Below, piece after piece: positions 17,495 through 29,434 of a DNA stretch of 64,000 bases. Both the position numbers and the translations under genes were made by a program. The DNA is taken from the NCBI RefSeq assembly GCF_016625195.1, contig NZ_JACVUP010000001.1, forward strand, positions 186,001-250,000, read 5' to 3'. The notes under the pieces are model-generated. The model did no database searches. It saw nothing but the letters and a program-made list of their open reading frames with translations, and was not told the origin of the DNA. Source of the DNA: Erwinia sp. S63. Lineage in GTDB: Bacteria; Pseudomonadota; Gammaproteobacteria; Enterobacterales; Enterobacteriaceae. Position 1 is the first letter of the stretch. Every line of letters begins with the position of its first letter.

Positions 17495-17513
17495 CTTCGC
17501 ACCTTTCTTTTCA

Positions 17514-18881
17514 TTATGTGCGCTTTTTTCCGTGCGGATCGTAGGTGCTGTTGCCGTCAGTAAAATTACGCATTAACAAAGCAAAGGCCAGATCCACCGA
17601 TTCAGGCACCGGGATCCACACCTTATGTCCATCTCCCGGCGCGACATCTACCGCTGCACCTTTATCATTCTGCATCGATTCCAGCGTACAGTTCAGGTTG
17701 CCCTGCGGCGTCATGATCTCCACAGAATCACCGCGCAAAAACTTATTCTTCACGGCAATTTGCGCCCAATCGCCGCGACGTTCACCGGTAAACTCTCCCA
17801 CAAACTGCTGGCGCTCGGATACCGAGAAACCCTGTTCATAGTTCTGATAACTGTCATGAGTATGACGACGCAGGAAACCCTCGGTATAGCCACGATGCGC
17901 CAAACCTTCCAGCGTCTCCAGCAGCGCCGGATCGAACGGCTTGCCGGCTGCCGCATCATCGATGGCGCGACGATACACCTGCGCGGTGCGGGCGCAGTAG
18001 TAGAAGGATTTAGTGCGGCCTTCAATTTTCAATGAATGCACACCCATCTGACTCAACCGCTCAACGTGTGCCACCGCGCGCAAATCTTTCGAGTTCATGA
18101 TGTAAGTGCCGTGCTCATCTTCAAAGGCACTCATCACTTCGCCGGGCTTCATTTTCTCTTCTAACAGAAATACGCGGTCGGTGGTTGTGCCGATGCCCAG
18201 CGTAGGCTCCTGCACCTCAACCGGCTGATGGAAGCCAACAATATTGCCCACCTCATCCTGCTGACCTTCTTCCACTTTGTACTCCCAGCGGCAGGCGTTG
18301 GTGCAGGTACCCTGATTGGGATCGCGTTTGTTGAGGTAGCCCGACAACAGGCAGCGGCCGGAATAGGCCATGCACAGTGCGCCGTGCACGAAAATCTCGA
18401 TCTCCATCTCTGGCACCTGCTGACGGATCTCAGCAATCTCATCCAGCGACAGCTCACGTGACAAGATCACGCGGGTAAGCCCCATCTGCTGCCAGAACTT
18501 CACGGTTGCCCAGTTCACCGCATTGGCCTGCACCGACAGATGAATCGGCATCGCAGGGAAGGCTTCGCGCACCAGCATGATCAGGCCGGGATCGGACATG
18601 ATCAGCGCATCGGGCTGCATCTCCACCACCGGCGTCAGGTCGCGGATAAAGGTTTTCAGCTTGGCGTTATGCGGCGCGATATTCACTACTACGTAGAATT
18701 TCTTGCCCAGCTGGTGCGCTTCTTCAATGCCCTTGGCCAGCACTTCGTGGGTGAATTCATTGTTACGCACGCGCAGACTGTAGCGCGGTTGACCGGCATA
18801 CACTGCGTCAGCGCCGTAGGCAAAGGCATAGCGCATATTCTTCAGCGATCCCGCTGGAGAAAGGAGTTCGGGTTTAAACAT
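17514..18881 (-). CDS. trhP: tRNA 5-hydroxyuridine modification protein TrhP (YegQ, U32 peptidase family)
   Basis: Works in prephenate-dependent synthesis of 5-hydroxyuridine at the tRNA wobble base. It has 455 residues, near the E. coli YegQ length. Recognisable blocks are [26 protein letters not shown] at the N-terminus, the U32 signature [32 protein letters not shown] with clustered cysteines, and [12 protein letters not shown] prefer the internal ATG 18881, whose product begins [11 protein letters not shown] exactly like E. coli YegQ, over the GTG at 18896. Its neighbour downstream is cyaR. Confidence 0.93.
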   Translation of the reverse strand: MFKPELLSPAGSLKNMRYAFAYGADAVYAGQPRYSLRVRNNEFTHEVLAKGIEEAHQLGKKFYVVVNIAPHNAKLKTFIRDLTPVVEMQPDALIMSDPGLIMLVREAFPAMPIHLSVQANAVNWATVKFWQQMGLTRVILSRELSLDEIAEIRQQVPEMEIEIFVHGALCMAYSGRCLLSGYLNKRDPNQGTCTNACRWEYKVEEGQQDEVGNIVGFHQPVEVQEPTLGIGTTTDRVFLLEEKMKPGEVMSAFEDEHGTYIMNSKDLRAVAHVERLSQMGVHSLKIEGRTKSFYYCARTAQVYRRAIDDAAAGKPFDPALLETLEGLAHRGYTEGFLRRHTHDSYQNYEQGFSVSERQQFVGEFTGERRGDWAQIAVKNKFLRGDSVEIMTPQGNLNCTLESMQNDKGAAVDVAPGDGHKVWIPVPESVDLAFALLMRNFTDGNSTYDPHGKKRT

Positions 18882-19021
18882 GGAGGGAATTCTCACTGAT
18901 GTCAGGTCAGCATGCCATCGGCGATGGCAGGTGCACGAGCCGCATCAAACGGCCCTGCAAAAGGTGGGGAATTGTAGGCAGGGCCGCCGCTGAAGTAAAT
19001 TGATCTACATCAAGCTAAGCG

Positions 19022-19729
19022 CTACATCAGGCGACAGACGTCCGCTTCCCAGCGATAGCCCATGCCGTACACCGCACGAATAAACGGCTGTTCCGCATCG
19101 AGGTTTTCCAGCTTACGACGCAGGTTCTTGATATGGCTGTCAATAGTGCGGTCAGTGACTACGCGATAATCGTCATAAAGATGGTTCAGCAACTGCTCGC
19201 GAGAGAACACTTTACCCGGCTCCAGCGCCAGGGTTTTCAACAGGCGGAATTCAGCAGGCGTCAGTTCCAGTTGCTGTTCGCGCCAGCTGGCCTGAAAACG
19301 CCCTTCATCAATCAGCAGATGCGAGGCGAGTTGCGCCTCCTCCGGCGAACGTTTCACGCGGCGCAGAATGGTTTTCACGCGCGCCACCACCTCACGCGGG
19401 CTGAACGGTTTGCAGATGTAGTCGTCTGCGCCAATCTCCAGTCCCAGCAAGCGGTCAATCTCTTCGGTGCGTGCTGTCACCATAATGATCGGCAGCTCAG
19501 AGAAACGGCGGATTTCACGACACAGCGTTAAGCCATCGCGACCCGGCAGCATCAAATCCAGAAGCATCAAATCCGGCGGCGTATGCTGCACGTAGCTCAG
19601 CACTTCATTGCCATCGGCAATATGGTGGGTGCGATAGTTGGACGCCTGCAGATAATCGATCATTAGCTGCGCCAGTTTCGGTTCGTCTTCAACAATAAGA
19701 ATCAGGGGATCGTGATTATCCGGGCTCAT
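19022..19729 (-). CDS. baeR: Response regulator BaeR
   Basis: A 235-residue OmpR/PhoB-type regulator of envelope stress and drug efflux. The receiver domain (about 8-122) has the acidic pair VEDEP, the phosphorylated aspartate in [13 protein letters not shown], and the switch lysine in [10 protein letters not shown]. The winged-helix DNA-binding domain is C-terminal ([23 protein letters not shown]). It starts three bases after the baeS stop, as in E. coli. Activated by BaeS, it induces mdtABCD, acrD and spy in relatives. Confidence 0.96.
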   Translation of the reverse strand: MSPDNHDPLILIVEDEPKLAQLMIDYLQASNYRTHHIADGNEVLSYVQHTPPDLMLLDLMLPGRDGLTLCREIRRFSELPIIMVTARTEEIDRLLGLEIGADDYICKPFSPREVVARVKTILRRVKRSPEEAQLASHLLIDEGRFQASWREQQLELTPAEFRLLKTLALEPGKVFSREQLLNHLYDDYRVVTDRTIDSHIKNLRRKLENLDAEQPFIRAVYGMGYRWEADVCRLM

Positions 19730-19732
19730 AAG

Positions 19733-21124
19733 CTATTTCTGGTGAGGAACATACGGCAAGTTTAGCGCGATTTGCAGTCCACCTAAATCAGAGTGCTCCG
19801 CAGAAATGCTGCCGCTATGTGCTTCAACAATGTTTTTACAGATCGCCAGGCCTAATCCAGAGCCGCCGCTGGCGCGATTGCGTGAACTTTCAGCACGGAA
19901 AAATCGCTCAAAAAGATGCGCCTGATGTTCAGCGTCCACGCCGGGCGCGCTATCGGCAAAGCGTAATTGCCAGTAGTCACCGTGTTGCTGCAGGCTGACC
20001 CGCACTTCGCCACCGGCATCGGTATAACGCAGGCTGTTCTCCAGCAGATTGGTGAACAACTGCATCAAACGATCCGGATCGCCAAAACTTTCCGCTTTGG
20101 TTGGCAGCGCAAGGGTGAGCGTCAAATCCCGGCTGCGATAGCGTTCGCCAAAGCTGCCCGCCACCACTTCCAGCAGATTCACCACATCCACCGGCTGTTT
20201 ACGATAGGCGAGGGCGCCCGCGTCAGACAGCGACAGCTGATGCAAATCATCCACCAATTTAGTCAGCACCACCACTTCACTCTGCAGTGAGGTGATGGCC
20301 TCCGGCGTCAGCTTGCGCACACCATCCTGCATCGCCTCCAGCTCACCGCGCATGATTGCCAGCGGTGTGCGCAGCTCGTGGGAGATGTCGGCCATAAAGG
20401 CGCGGCGGTTACTTTCGTTCTTCTCCAGCGAACTGGCGAGCTGGTTAAAGTCGCGCGCCAGTTGGCCAATTTCATCGCTGCTGCCGACTTCCACGCGTGT
20501 GGAAAATTTGCCTGCCGCCAGTTCATGGGTGCCATCCACCAGCCGCTTTACCGGGGCCAATAAGCCGCGCGCCAGTAACCAGGTGACCAGCGCTGCCAGC
20601 AGCGTAGTGAGCGTGACGATCATCCAGCTGGTGCGTCGCTGCTGCAGATCAAAGTTGATGTCAGTACTGCGCGTAAGCCGCTCAGCGGGCGAGGCGATCA
20701 CCCAACCCACCACTTTGCCAGTGCTGGTGGTGATGTTGCGCCGCGTGCCTTCCGGCGGCACCGGCGAGTGTGGCCCGGACAGCACTTTATACTGCTGATC
20801 GATAATCCAGAACTGAGTGCGCCAGCCGTGCGGCGGGAGTTGAGTGCTGCTGCCGGGATTTTGTTCCATCGATCGCAGAATGGTGAAAATCAGCCGATCG
20901 TTGTTACGCAAAAAATCCCAGTCGCCGTGCTGCTCGTACTGATCCGCCAGCGCATCGCTCAGCAGGGTTAAACGCTGTTCATTGCCTTTCTTGATGTAAT
21001 CAACAAAACCATGCTCAAAGCTGAGGCGCACGCCCCAGTGCATGGTGATGATCACCAGCATGCAGGTGGAAAAAATCGCCACAAACAGCTTGGCGCCAAT
21101 GCCGAGTTTCACCGGCTGCTTCAT
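19733..21124 (-). CDS. baeS: Sensor histidine kinase BaeS
   Basis: A 463-residue inner-membrane kinase. The first membrane helix is at about 10-30 and the second at about 165-190 ([21 protein letters not shown]), enclosing a periplasmic sensor. A HAMP linker follows. The H-box is [20 protein letters not shown] with the phosphorylated histidine, then come the N-box [17 protein letters not shown] and the G-box [19 protein letters not shown]. It overlaps mdtD by four bases (ATGA) and precedes baeR, so efflux and its sensor are made from one transcript. Confidence 0.96.
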   Translation of the reverse strand: MKQPVKLGIGAKLFVAIFSTCMLVIITMHWGVRLSFEHGFVDYIKKGNEQRLTLLSDALADQYEQHGDWDFLRNNDRLIFTILRSMEQNPGSSTQLPPHGWRTQFWIIDQQYKVLSGPHSPVPPEGTRRNITTSTGKVVGWVIASPAERLTRSTDINFDLQQRRTSWMIVTLTTLLAALVTWLLARGLLAPVKRLVDGTHELAAGKFSTRVEVGSSDEIGQLARDFNQLASSLEKNESNRRAFMADISHELRTPLAIMRGELEAMQDGVRKLTPEAITSLQSEVVVLTKLVDDLHQLSLSDAGALAYRKQPVDVVNLLEVVAGSFGERYRSRDLTLTLALPTKAESFGDPDRLMQLFTNLLENSLRYTDAGGEVRVSLQQHGDYWQLRFADSAPGVDAEHQAHLFERFFRAESSRNRASGGSGLGLAICKNIVEAHSGSISAEHSDLGGLQIALNLPYVPHQK

Positions 21125-22527
21125 GCTTTTCTCCTGCCTCTGAGATCCACGTTCTTACTCACATCTTTGGGTACGCGCCAGAACACCAGTGCTGGCAACA
21201 CAATCACCAGCGCCATGCACAGATAGGTATAAATAAAGGTTTGATGCGCGGCCGCGCTGTTGGTCACGGCACCGTGGGCGAACGACCCCAGCAGCAAGCC
21301 TGCCACCGTGACGCCAATACTCATCGACAGCTGCATGATCATTGAGAGCAGACTGTTGCCGCTGGAAGCCAGATCATCCGGTAACTCTTTCAGCGTTAAG
21401 GTATTCATTGAGGAGAAGCGGATGGCATTTACCATCCCCTGCAGCAGCAGGACCACCGGCAGCATCCATACCCAACCGAGCAGCGCTACTGCCGGGAACA
21501 GCAACACCACCAGCGCCAATGCGATAGTCGCCCCGACCAGCGCATTGCGATAGCCAAACAGGTTAACGATGCGCACCACCACGCGTTTGGTGCCCATATT
21601 GCCCAGCACCATCGGGATCATCATTAAACCGGCGTGGAACGGGCTGTAGCCGAGGCCAACCTGCAAAAAGATCGGTGTCATAAAGGGCAGCATGCCGCTA
21701 CCGATGCGTCCGGTGAAGCTGCCGAGCAGGCCAATCGAGTAGATACGGTTGTCGAACAGCTTCAGGCTAAACAGCGCGTTGTCGTTGTTGCGACCGTGCA
21801 TCAGATAAAACAATAAGGAGAACACACCAACCAGAATCAGTGCGCCGAGCAGCAGCGGAGAACCGCCGGTGCTGCGCTGGCCGTCGAGCGCCAGCGTCAG
21901 GGTCGCCATGCCCACCGCCAGCAGCACGAAGCCGAGAAAATCAAAACGTTTGGTTTGCATGGTGTAATTCGGCATCAGCATCAGCGTAGCAATCGCGCCG
22001 ATGATGCCGACTGGAATGTTGATCAGGAAGATCCAGTGCCAGCTGGCGTACTGCACTAAAATCCCGCCCAGCGCCGGACCGAGCAGCGGACCGATTTGCC
22101 CCGGCGTGGTCACAAAGGTCATCGCCGACATGTACTGCTCGCGCGGCACAATTTTCATCACAGTCAAACGCCCGACCGGCACCATCATCGCCCCGCCGAC
22201 GCCTTGCACCACGCGCGCCATCACCAGTTGATCGAGCGAGGTGGAGAAGGCGCACAGCAGCGAACCGATGCTAAACAGCACAATGGCGCAGAAGAAAATG
22301 TTACGCACGCCAAAACGATCCGCCAGCCAGCCGCTGATCGGCAACGTCACGGCCACCGTCAGCACATACGACACGATCACCGAGTGCATGTTGAGTGGGC
22401 TGACATTGAGGTCACGCGCCATCGAAGGGATGGCGGTGTTGACGATGGTGGTATCCAGCGCCTGCATAAAAAAGCCGAAGGCGACGATCCACAGCTGCCA
22501 GCGCACGGTGGCGTTTTGCGAGTTCAT
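21121..22527 (-). CDS. mdtD: MFS transporter MdtD of the mdtABCD-baeSR operon
   Basis: A 468-residue DHA2-type permease with about 14 hydrophobic segments. Visible signatures are [17 protein letters not shown] at helix 1, [13 protein letters not shown] (motif A) and the motif C-like [14 protein letters not shown]. coli MdtD is not needed for MdtABC drug efflux and has been linked to citrate/iron export, so the function here is uncertain. It starts 16 bases after the vapC stop and overlaps baeS. In E. coli it directly follows mdtC; here vapBC separates them. Confidence 0.93.
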   Translation of the reverse strand: MNSQNATVRWQLWIVAFGFFMQALDTTIVNTAIPSMARDLNVSPLNMHSVIVSYVLTVAVTLPISGWLADRFGVRNIFFCAIVLFSIGSLLCAFSTSLDQLVMARVVQGVGGAMMVPVGRLTVMKIVPREQYMSAMTFVTTPGQIGPLLGPALGGILVQYASWHWIFLINIPVGIIGAIATLMLMPNYTMQTKRFDFLGFVLLAVGMATLTLALDGQRSTGGSPLLLGALILVGVFSLLFYLMHGRNNDNALFSLKLFDNRIYSIGLLGSFTGRIGSGMLPFMTPIFLQVGLGYSPFHAGLMMIPMVLGNMGTKRVVVRIVNLFGYRNALVGATIALALVVLLFPAVALLGWVWMLPVVLLLQGMVNAIRFSSMNTLTLKELPDDLASSGNSLLSMIMQLSMSIGVTVAGLLLGSFAHGAVTNSAAAHQTFIYTYLCMALVIVLPALVFWRVPKDVSKNVDLRGRRKA

Positions 22528-22543
22528 GAAGATTACCGTTGTA

Positions 22544-22942
22544 TTAAAGCCAGTTTTCGCTGATTAACCCGTTCACCCGTGAAAATTCGCGCAGGTTGTT
22601 GGTAATGAGTGTTAGCGCTTCGCTTCGCGCGTGTGCAGCAATATGTAAATCATTCAGACCGATGGGGGTGCCTTTCTTTTCCAGGTCAGCGCGAATCGAG
22701 CCGTAATGAAATGCTGCCCTTTGGTCGTAACTGAGTACGTCCAGACGGGAAATAAAGTCTTCAACAGTGCGTAGATTCCTTTCAGGAAAAGCACTTTTCT
22801 CCGCACCATGAACGAGTTCAGCAAGCGTAATCGATGAGATGACCATGCGCCCGACATTGGCATTAAAGCGTTCCAAAACCTCAATCGGGCGGCGTTTGAT
22901 GACATAGATAACGATGTTGGTATCAAGCATATAGCGATGCAT
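22544..22942 (-). CDS. vapC: Toxin VapC (PIN-domain endoribonuclease)
   Basis: A 132-residue PIN-domain toxin. Acidic catalytic residues appear as D7 in LDTNI, E42 in [11 protein letters not shown] and D98 in [11 protein letters not shown], plus the TNNLREF segment near 114-120. Spacing and blocks such as PERNL, SRLDVL and HARS resemble the Shigella/Salmonella VapC (MvpA) that cleaves initiator tRNA. Its start overlaps the vapB stop by one base (TAATG). The pair sits inside the mdtABCD-baeSR operon, on the same strand. The reading frame is intact, so it is probably functional. Confidence 0.92.
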   Translation of the reverse strand: MHRYMLDTNIVIYVIKRRPIEVLERFNANVGRMVISSITLAELVHGAEKSAFPERNLRTVEDFISRLDVLSYDQRAAFHYGSIRADLEKKGTPIGLNDLHIAAHARSEALTLITNNLREFSRVNGLISENWL

Positions 22943-23175
22943 TAAAAATCTTCCCTGTCAGATTGCTCCTGTGACGCACGCTCATTCATAAAATCATCGC
23001 TTACGCTGGGGCCATCGAGGAAAAAGCTATCCCAGGCATTTTCTATTGGTGTGAGAATGCGCTCTTTGCCAATCGCACGCACCGTGACATTTTTCACGTT
23101 GTCGGGAAAGCGCACGTCAGCAGGAATACGCACATTTTGCGTACGATTATTGGTAAACACTGTACCTTGAGACAT
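22942..23175 (-). CDS. vapB: Antitoxin VapB (MvpT-like)
   Basis: A 77-residue antitoxin with an AbrB/SpoVT-type N-terminal DNA-binding region (TVFTNNRTQNVRIPADVRFPDNV) and an acidic C-terminus (SVSDDFMNERASQEQSDREDF) that should bind VapC. It aligns well in pattern with enterobacterial VapB (FLSNRSQAVRLPK...). I choose ATG 23175 because GGAGG lies five to six bases upstream; 23190 would make the ribosome site internal. It begins 71 bases after the mdtC stop. Confidence 0.9.
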   Translation of the reverse strand: MSQGTVFTNNRTQNVRIPADVRFPDNVKNVTVRAIGKERILTPIENAWDSFFLDGPSVSDDFMNERASQEQSDREDF

Positions 23176-23217
23176 ATAAACCTCCTTCATAGTGACTGGA
23201 TAAAGTTTACTCGCTTT

Positions 23218-23244
23218 ATGCTATGTAGCAAAGGTGTATAGCAT
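23218..23244 (-). promoter_or_regulatory. Inverted repeat before vapB (probable autoregulatory operator)
   Basis: ATGCTAT (23218-23224) and ATAGCAT (23238-23244) form a perfect inverted repeat, with an inner GCTA-TG-TAGC palindrome. It occupies the gap between the mdtC stop (23247) and vapB, as expected for a VapBC operator. This is inferred from position and symmetry. Confidence 0.5.
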
Positions 23245-23246
23245 GG

Positions 23247-26200
23247 TCATTCGGTAATCAATGCCGCTTTTTTACGCCGACTCAGCTTATCCATCATCAG
23301 AAACACCACCGGTGTGGTGTAGAGCGTGAGTAGCTGGCTCATCACCAGGCCGCCGGCAATGGTGATCCCCAGCGGTTGACGCAGTTCGGCGCCGTCGCCG
23401 CTGGTCAGCACCAGCGGCAGTGCGCCAAACAGCGCTGCCAGCGTGGTCATCAGAATCGGGCGGAAACGCATCTGGCAGGCCTGGAAAATGGCGTCACGCG
23501 CGCTGAGATTACCGTTGCGCTGCGCCTCCAGCGCGAAATCCACCATCATGATGGCGTTCTTTTTCACGATGCCAATCAGCAGCAATATCCCTATCAGCGC
23601 AATCAAACTGAACGGCGTATTAAACAGTTCCAGCGCCAGCAGCGCGCCCACGCCGGCCGAAGGCAGGGTGGAGAGAATGGTCAGCGGATGCACGTAGCTC
23701 TCATACAAAATCCCCAGCACGATATACACCGCTGCAATTGCCGCCAGCATCAGATACAGCTGGTTGGATTGTGACTGTTCAAACACCTGCGCCGTACCGG
23801 CAAAGCTGCCGCGCACGCTGGAGGGCACGCCGAGCGCCGTCATGGTGCGTTCAACGGCGGCTGAAGCCTGGGATAACGACACGCCTTCCGGCAGGTTAAA
23901 GGAGATAGTCGAGGCGGCGGACAGGCCTTCGTGGTTGACCGACAGCGGCGCGTTAGCAGGTTGCCATTTGGCGAACCAGCTCAGCGGAATGGCTTTGCCA
24001 TCGCTGTTGATCACGAACATCTGATCCAGCGCACTGATATCCTGGGTGTAGCGCGGATCGACTTCCATCACCACTTTGTACTGATTCAGCGGCTGGTAAA
24101 TGGTGGAGATTTGCCGTTGACCAAAGGCGTTGTTCAGCAGCGCATTGGCGGCCGAGACCTCAATACCCAGCCGCGCCATGCTTTCCCGATCGTAGGTCAG
24201 ATCCATTTCGCTGCCTTTGTCCTGCTGATCGGAGTTTACGTCGACCAACTCCGGCAGTGCAGCAAACGCCTGACGAATTTTTGGCTCCCATTCACGCAGG
24301 TCAGCGAGATTGTCCGACAGCAGGCTGTATTGGTAGCTGGCGTTAGATTCACGTCCGCCGATACGAATATCCTGCACTGCGTTGAGGTACAGGTTAGCGC
24401 CGGGCTCTTTCGCCAGCTTGGTGCGCAGGCGGGCAATCACCTCCTGTGCGTTTTCACTGCGCTCCGACAGCGGCTTGAGCGATACGAACATCGATCCGCT
24501 GTTGGTGCGCGAACCGCCGGTAAAGCCGGTGACGTTATCCACCGCCGGATCGGCTTTGATGATGTTCATAAAGTCCTGCAGCTTGCCACGCATCGCCTGG
24601 AACGAAATGCTCTGATCCGCCGAGATAAAACCGTTTAAGCGCCCGGTGTCTTGTTCCGGCATAAAAGTTTTGGGGATCGAGATAAACAGATACACCGTCA
24701 GCCCGACGGTGGCGAGCAGCAGCATCAGCACCCAAATTGCGTGATTGAGTACCCAACCCAGCGAGCGCGCATAGCCGTTTTGCACCTTCAGCATTACCTT
24801 GGCGAAACCACGGGTGCGCGGCTGGCTGCGCTTTTCCTGCGGCTTCAGCAGGTAGGCGCACATCATCGGCGTCAACGTAATCGAGATAAACAGTGAGATG
24901 AGGATTGCTACCGACAGCGTAATGGCAAATTCCGAGAAGAAGCGCCCAATAATCCCACCCAGCATCAGCAGCGGCAGGAACACGGCAATCAACGACAGGC
25001 TCATCGACAGCACGGTAAAGCCCACTTCGCGCACGCCGGTTAGCGCCGCCTGTAGCGGTTTCATCCCCGCTTCAACGTGGCGCGCAATATTCTCCAGCAC
25101 CACAATCGCATCATCGACGACAAATCCGGTGGCGATGGTCAGCGCCATCAGCGACAGGTTGTTGAGGCTGAATCCACACAAATACATGGCGGCGAAAGTG
25201 CCAATCAGCGAAACCGGCACGGCGGCAGCCGGAATGAGGGTGGCTCGGCCGTCGCGCAGGAACACAAACACCACCAGAATCACCAGCGCGACGGCGATCA
25301 TGAGTGACTGCTCGACTTCCTGTAGCGAGGCGCGAATGGTGGGGGAGCGGTCCTGAGCGATCTGTAAATCGATGGCGGCGGGGATCACCTCATGCAGCAG
25401 CGGCATCTCGCTGCGGATGCGATCCACGGTTTCAATGATGTTGGCATCCGGCGATTTGCGCACCACCAGCAGTACCGCCGGTTTACCGTTGGTCATCCCG
25501 GCGTTGCGCACGTCCTGCACCGAGTCCTGCACATTAGCCACATCGCTGAGTCTGACCGCCGCACCATTGTTGTAATGCACGACCAGTGGCTGATAGACGC
25601 TGGCGGTTTGCAGTTCATCGTTGGTGCGCACTTGCCAGCGCTGCTGCACATCATCAATCGCCCCTTGTGGGCGGCGCTGGTTAGCATTGCTGATGGCGGT
25701 ACGCACCGCATCCAGCGACACGCCTTGATTAAACAGCGCCTGCGGATTGAGATCGACTCGCACCGCAGGCAATGAACTGCCGCCCACGGTGACATCACCA
25801 ACGCCCTGAATCTGCGAAAGCTTCTGCGCCAATTGGGTTGAGGCGTAATCATACAGCTGACCGGGATTATAAATATCCGAGGTCAGCGTCAGGATCATGA
25901 TCGGTGCATCAGAGGGGTTGGCTTTGCGATAGGTCGGACGGCTTGGCATGCCGGTTGGCAGCAGGCTTTGCGCGGCGTTAATGGCGGCCTGCACGTCACG
26001 CGCGGCACCGTTGATATCGCGGTCAAAATCGAACACCAGAATCACACGCGTGCTGCCGAGTGAGCTGGTGGAGGTCATCTCACTGACGCCAGCAATGCGC
26101 CCTAAAGAGCGCTCCAGCGGCGTTGCCACTGAAGCGGCCATGGTTTCAGGCGACGCGCCGGGCAGCGAGGCGGTAATCACGATCACCGGGAAATCCAGCT

Positions 26201-26315
26201 GCGGCAGTGGGGCCACCGGCAGCAGGCGGAAACCGAGAATACCAGCCAGCGCAATCGCCAGCGTCAGCAGCGTGGTCGCCACTGGCCGATGGATAAACAG
26301 CGCGAAGAACTTCAC
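23247..26315 (-). CDS. mdtC: RND multidrug efflux pump subunit MdtC
   Basis: A 1022-residue inner-membrane RND permease. Twelve membrane helices are expected, with the first at about 12-30, and two large periplasmic loops. RND signatures include [16 protein letters not shown] (proton-relay aspartates of helix 4), [17 protein letters not shown], and a helix-11-proximal [23 protein letters not shown]. It works as a heteromultimer with MdtB (two B to one C in E. coli), MdtA and TolC, exporting bile salts and novobiocin. The start overlaps the mdtB stop by four bases. The operon continues through vapBC to mdtD. Confidence 0.97.
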   Translation of the reverse strand: MKFFALFIHRPVATTLLTLAIALAGILGFRLLPVAPLPQLDFPVIVITASLPGASPETMAASVATPLERSLGRIAGVSEMTSTSSLGSTRVILVFDFDRDINGAARDVQAAINAAQSLLPTGMPSRPTYRKANPSDAPIMILTLTSDIYNPGQLYDYASTQLAQKLSQIQGVGDVTVGGSSLPAVRVDLNPQALFNQGVSLDAVRTAISNANQRRPQGAIDDVQQRWQVRTNDELQTASVYQPLVVHYNNGAAVRLSDVANVQDSVQDVRNAGMTNGKPAVLLVVRKSPDANIIETVDRIRSEMPLLHEVIPAAIDLQIAQDRSPTIRASLQEVEQSLMIAVALVILVVFVFLRDGRATLIPAAAVPVSLIGTFAAMYLCGFSLNNLSLMALTIATGFVVDDAIVVLENIARHVEAGMKPLQAALTGVREVGFTVLSMSLSLIAVFLPLLMLGGIIGRFFSEFAITLSVAILISLFISITLTPMMCAYLLKPQEKRSQPRTRGFAKVMLKVQNGYARSLGWVLNHAIWVLMLLLATVGLTVYLFISIPKTFMPEQDTGRLNGFISADQSISFQAMRGKLQDFMNIIKADPAVDNVTGFTGGSRTNSGSMFVSLKPLSERSENAQEVIARLRTKLAKEPGANLYLNAVQDIRIGGRESNASYQYSLLSDNLADLREWEPKIRQAFAALPELVDVNSDQQDKGSEMDLTYDRESMARLGIEVSAANALLNNAFGQRQISTIYQPLNQYKVVMEVDPRYTQDISALDQMFVINSDGKAIPLSWFAKWQPANAPLSVNHEGLSAASTISFNLPEGVSLSQASAAVERTMTALGVPSSVRGSFAGTAQVFEQSQSNQLYLMLAAIAAVYIVLGILYESYVHPLTILSTLPSAGVGALLALELFNTPFSLIALIGILLLIGIVKKNAIMMVDFALEAQRNGNLSARDAIFQACQMRFRPILMTTLAALFGALPLVLTSGDGAELRQPLGITIAGGLVMSQLLTLYTTPVVFLMMDKLSRRKKAALITE

Positions 26316-29300
26316 GGCTGTGCCTCAGAGCGTTTAAAGCGGCGGCGCGTGGCGTGGGCCAGACGATCAAACAGCAGATAGATCACCGGCGTGGTGAACA
26401 GCGTCAGGATCTGGCTGAGGATCAAGCCGCCGACCATGGCAATACCTAACGGATGACGCAGCTCTGCGCCAACCCCGGTGCTGAGCATCAGCGGCAGGGC
26501 ACCTAGCAGCGCCGCCATGGTGGTCATCAGAATCGGACGGAAACGCAGTAAACAGGCCTGATAGATCGCTTCACGTGGTGCCATACCTTGCTCACGCTCG
26601 GCGGCCAGCGCGAAATCGATCATCATGATGGCGTTTTTCTTCACGATACCGATCAGCAAGATAATGCCGATGATGGCGATGATGTCCAGCTCGTTGCCGC
26701 TCAGCATCAGCGCCAGCAGCGCACCCACGCCCGCCGTAGGCAGTGTGGAGAGAATGGTGATCGGATGGATAAAGCTCTCATACAGCACACCGAGCACGAT
26801 ATACATTGCCACCACCGCCGCAATAATCAGCCACACGGTACTGGTGAGCGCCGCTTCAAACGCCAGCGTGCTGCCCTGGAACTGCGTCATCATTTCTGCC
26901 GGCATGCCAACCTGATCTTCCGCTGCACTGATGGCTTTGACCGCTTCGCCCAGTGAATAACCTTCGGCAACATCAAACGAGAAGGTGGCGGACGGGAACT
27001 GATCGAGGTGGTTGATGCTCAACGCCGCATGACGCTCTTCCACCTGCGCAATGGCACTCAACGGCACGCTGCCACCATCGGTGCTGGCGAGGCGAATACC
27101 GTCCAGGCTGGCAAGCCCCGGCGTGGCGTCGTTGTTTTGCTCCAGCACCACGCGATACTGATTGGCCTGGGTGTAAATGGTGGAGATGAGGCGCTGGCCG
27201 AAAGCGTTATACAACGCGTTATCGACATCCGCCATGGTGATGCCGAGGCGGCTGGCGCTATCACGATCGACTCGGATAAAGGCTTCCAGTCCTTGATCCT
27301 GCCAGTCGCTGCTGACGTCACGCAACTGCGGCAAGCTATTGAGTTGCTCCAGCAGTTTCGGCACCCAGGTACTGAGTGATTCCAGCGAGCCGGATTGCAG
27401 CGTGAACTGATACGGCGTGCGGCTGGCCTGGGTTTCAATGGTCAGATCCTGCACCGGTTGTAGCCACAATGACACCCCTGGCACTTTATCAATCTGCTGC
27501 TGCAGGCGTTTCTGCACCGCAGGAATGCGGTCATCACGCTCGCTGAGCGGTTTGAGGTTGATCTGCAAACGCGCGCTGTTCAGTGCCGCATTAGTGCCAT
27601 CAACGCCGACAAACGACGTCATGCTCTGCACCGCCGGATCTTTCATGATGATCGACGCCACATCGCGCGTGCGATCCGCCATGCTGGCGTATGACACCGA
27701 CTGCGGCGCCTGCAAGGTGCCCTGAATAATGCCGTTGTCCTGCTGCGGGAAGAAGCCTTTCGGTATAGCAATCCACATCACTACTGTCAGCAGCAGCGTG
27801 CCGAGCGCCACCGACAGTGTGATCCACGGATGCTGCAATACGCGCGTTAACCAGCGTCCGTACCCGGCAATCACCCGATCAAACATCGCTTCACTGGCGC
27901 GGGAAAAACGATTCTGTTTGCGCAGCGATTCGGCACTCAGCATGCGTGCGCACATCATCGGCGTCAGCGTCAGCGACACCACGGCGGAGATCAGAATCGC
28001 CACCGCCAGCGTTACGGCAAATTCGCGGAACAGGCGACCAATCACATCGCCCATAAACAGCAGCGGGATCAGCACCGCAATCAGTGAGAAGGTGAGGGAG
28101 ATAATGGTGAAGCCGATTTCGCCCGCGCCTTTCAGCGCCGCCGTCATTGGCTTTTCGCCTTTTTCGATATAGCGCGAGATGTTCTCGATCACCACGATGG
28201 CGTCATCGACCACAAAGCCGGTGGCGATGGTGAGGGCCATCAGCGTCAAGTTGTTGATCGAGAAGCCAAGGAAATACATGGCGGCAAACGTCCCCACCAG
28301 CGACAGCGGCACTGCCACGGCGGGAATAATGGTTGCGGGGACGTTTCGCAGGAACAGGTAGATAATCATCACCACCAGCGCAATCGCCAGCAATAGCTCG
28401 TGCTGGGTATCCGCCACCGACGCACGGATATTGGTGGTGCGGTCAGTCAGCAGTTTCACGTCCACCGATTTCGGCAGTGTGGCGGTGAGCGATGGCAGCA
28501 ACGCACGGATACTGTCTGCGGTAGCGATGATATTGGCGCCGGGCTGGCGCTGCACATTGAGCACAATCGCCTGCTGACGGTTGGCCCAGGCACCAAGCCA
28601 GCTGTTTTCTGCGCCTTGTTCTATGGTGGCGACATCACCAAGACGCACTGGCGCACCGTTGTTGTAGCTGATGATCAGCTTGCGGTAATCCTCAGCGGAG
28701 GTCATCTGATCGTTGGCGGCCAGCGTAATTGAGCGCGTGGGGCCATCCAGGCTGCCCTTGGCGGAGTTGACGTTGGCGTTGGTGATGGCGGTGCGCACCG
28801 TCTCGCTGGTTAAGCCTAATGCGGCCAGCGCCTGGGTGTTCATTTTCACGCGCACGGCTGGGCGTTGCCCGCCGGACAGTGTCACCAGACCGACGCCGGT
28901 GACCTGCGAAATTTTCTGCGCCACGCGCGTTTCAACCATGTCCTGCACCTGCGTCAGCGGCATGCTGGTGGTGGTCACGGCGAGCGTCATGATCGGTGGA
29001 TCGGCAGGATTGACCTTGCTGTAGACCGGCGGGTTGGGCAGATCGCTGGGCAGCAGATTGGTGGCGGAGTTGATCGCCGCCTGTACTTCCTGCTCGGCGA
29101 CATCCAAAGAGAGTGAAAGCTGGAACTGCAAGGTCACCACGGAGGCACCGCCGGAACTCTGCGATGCCATCTGCTTCAGCCCCGACATTTGACCAAACTG
29201 GCGCTCAAGCGGGGCGGTAATTGAGGAGGTGACGACATCCGGGCTGGCGCCAGGATAGAGCGTGACCACCTGAATCGTCGGGTAATCCACTTCGGGCAGC

Positions 29301-29434
29301 GCCGACACCGGCAGAAAACGGTAGCCGAGCACACCCGCCAGCAGAATGGCGATCATCAGCAGCGTGGTCGCCACCGGCCGCAGAATAAACAGGCGTGACG
29401 GACCGCCGCTGCTGTCAGGAGGCATCACCTGCAT
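26312..29434 (-). CDS. mdtB: RND multidrug efflux pump subunit MdtB
   Basis: A 1040-residue RND permease, exactly the E. coli MdtB length. Diagnostic segments are [25 protein letters not shown] (helix 1), [34 protein letters not shown] and [23 protein letters not shown]. It partners MdtC in the pump. Its start ATG 29434 overlaps the mdtA stop by one base (TAATG). Similarity to E. coli extends over the whole protein with no gaps of note. Confidence 0.97.
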   Translation of the reverse strand: MQVMPPDSSGGPSRLFILRPVATTLLMIAILLAGVLGYRFLPVSALPEVDYPTIQVVTLYPGASPDVVTSSITAPLERQFGQMSGLKQMASQSSGGASVVTLQFQLSLSLDVAEQEVQAAINSATNLLPSDLPNPPVYSKVNPADPPIMTLAVTTTSMPLTQVQDMVETRVAQKISQVTGVGLVTLSGGQRPAVRVKMNTQALAALGLTSETVRTAITNANVNSAKGSLDGPTRSITLAANDQMTSAEDYRKLIISYNNGAPVRLGDVATIEQGAENSWLGAWANRQQAIVLNVQRQPGANIIATADSIRALLPSLTATLPKSVDVKLLTDRTTNIRASVADTQHELLLAIALVVMIIYLFLRNVPATIIPAVAVPLSLVGTFAAMYFLGFSINNLTLMALTIATGFVVDDAIVVIENISRYIEKGEKPMTAALKGAGEIGFTIISLTFSLIAVLIPLLFMGDVIGRLFREFAVTLAVAILISAVVSLTLTPMMCARMLSAESLRKQNRFSRASEAMFDRVIAGYGRWLTRVLQHPWITLSVALGTLLLTVVMWIAIPKGFFPQQDNGIIQGTLQAPQSVSYASMADRTRDVASIIMKDPAVQSMTSFVGVDGTNAALNSARLQINLKPLSERDDRIPAVQKRLQQQIDKVPGVSLWLQPVQDLTIETQASRTPYQFTLQSGSLESLSTWVPKLLEQLNSLPQLRDVSSDWQDQGLEAFIRVDRDSASRLGITMADVDNALYNAFGQRLISTIYTQANQYRVVLEQNNDATPGLASLDGIRLASTDGGSVPLSAIAQVEERHAALSINHLDQFPSATFSFDVAEGYSLGEAVKAISAAEDQVGMPAEMMTQFQGSTLAFEAALTSTVWLIIAAVVAMYIVLGVLYESFIHPITILSTLPTAGVGALLALMLSGNELDIIAIIGIILLIGIVKKNAIMMIDFALAAEREQGMAPREAIYQACLLRFRPILMTTMAALLGALPLMLSTGVGAELRHPLGIAMVGGLILSQILTLFTTPVIYLLFDRLAHATRRRFKRSEAQP

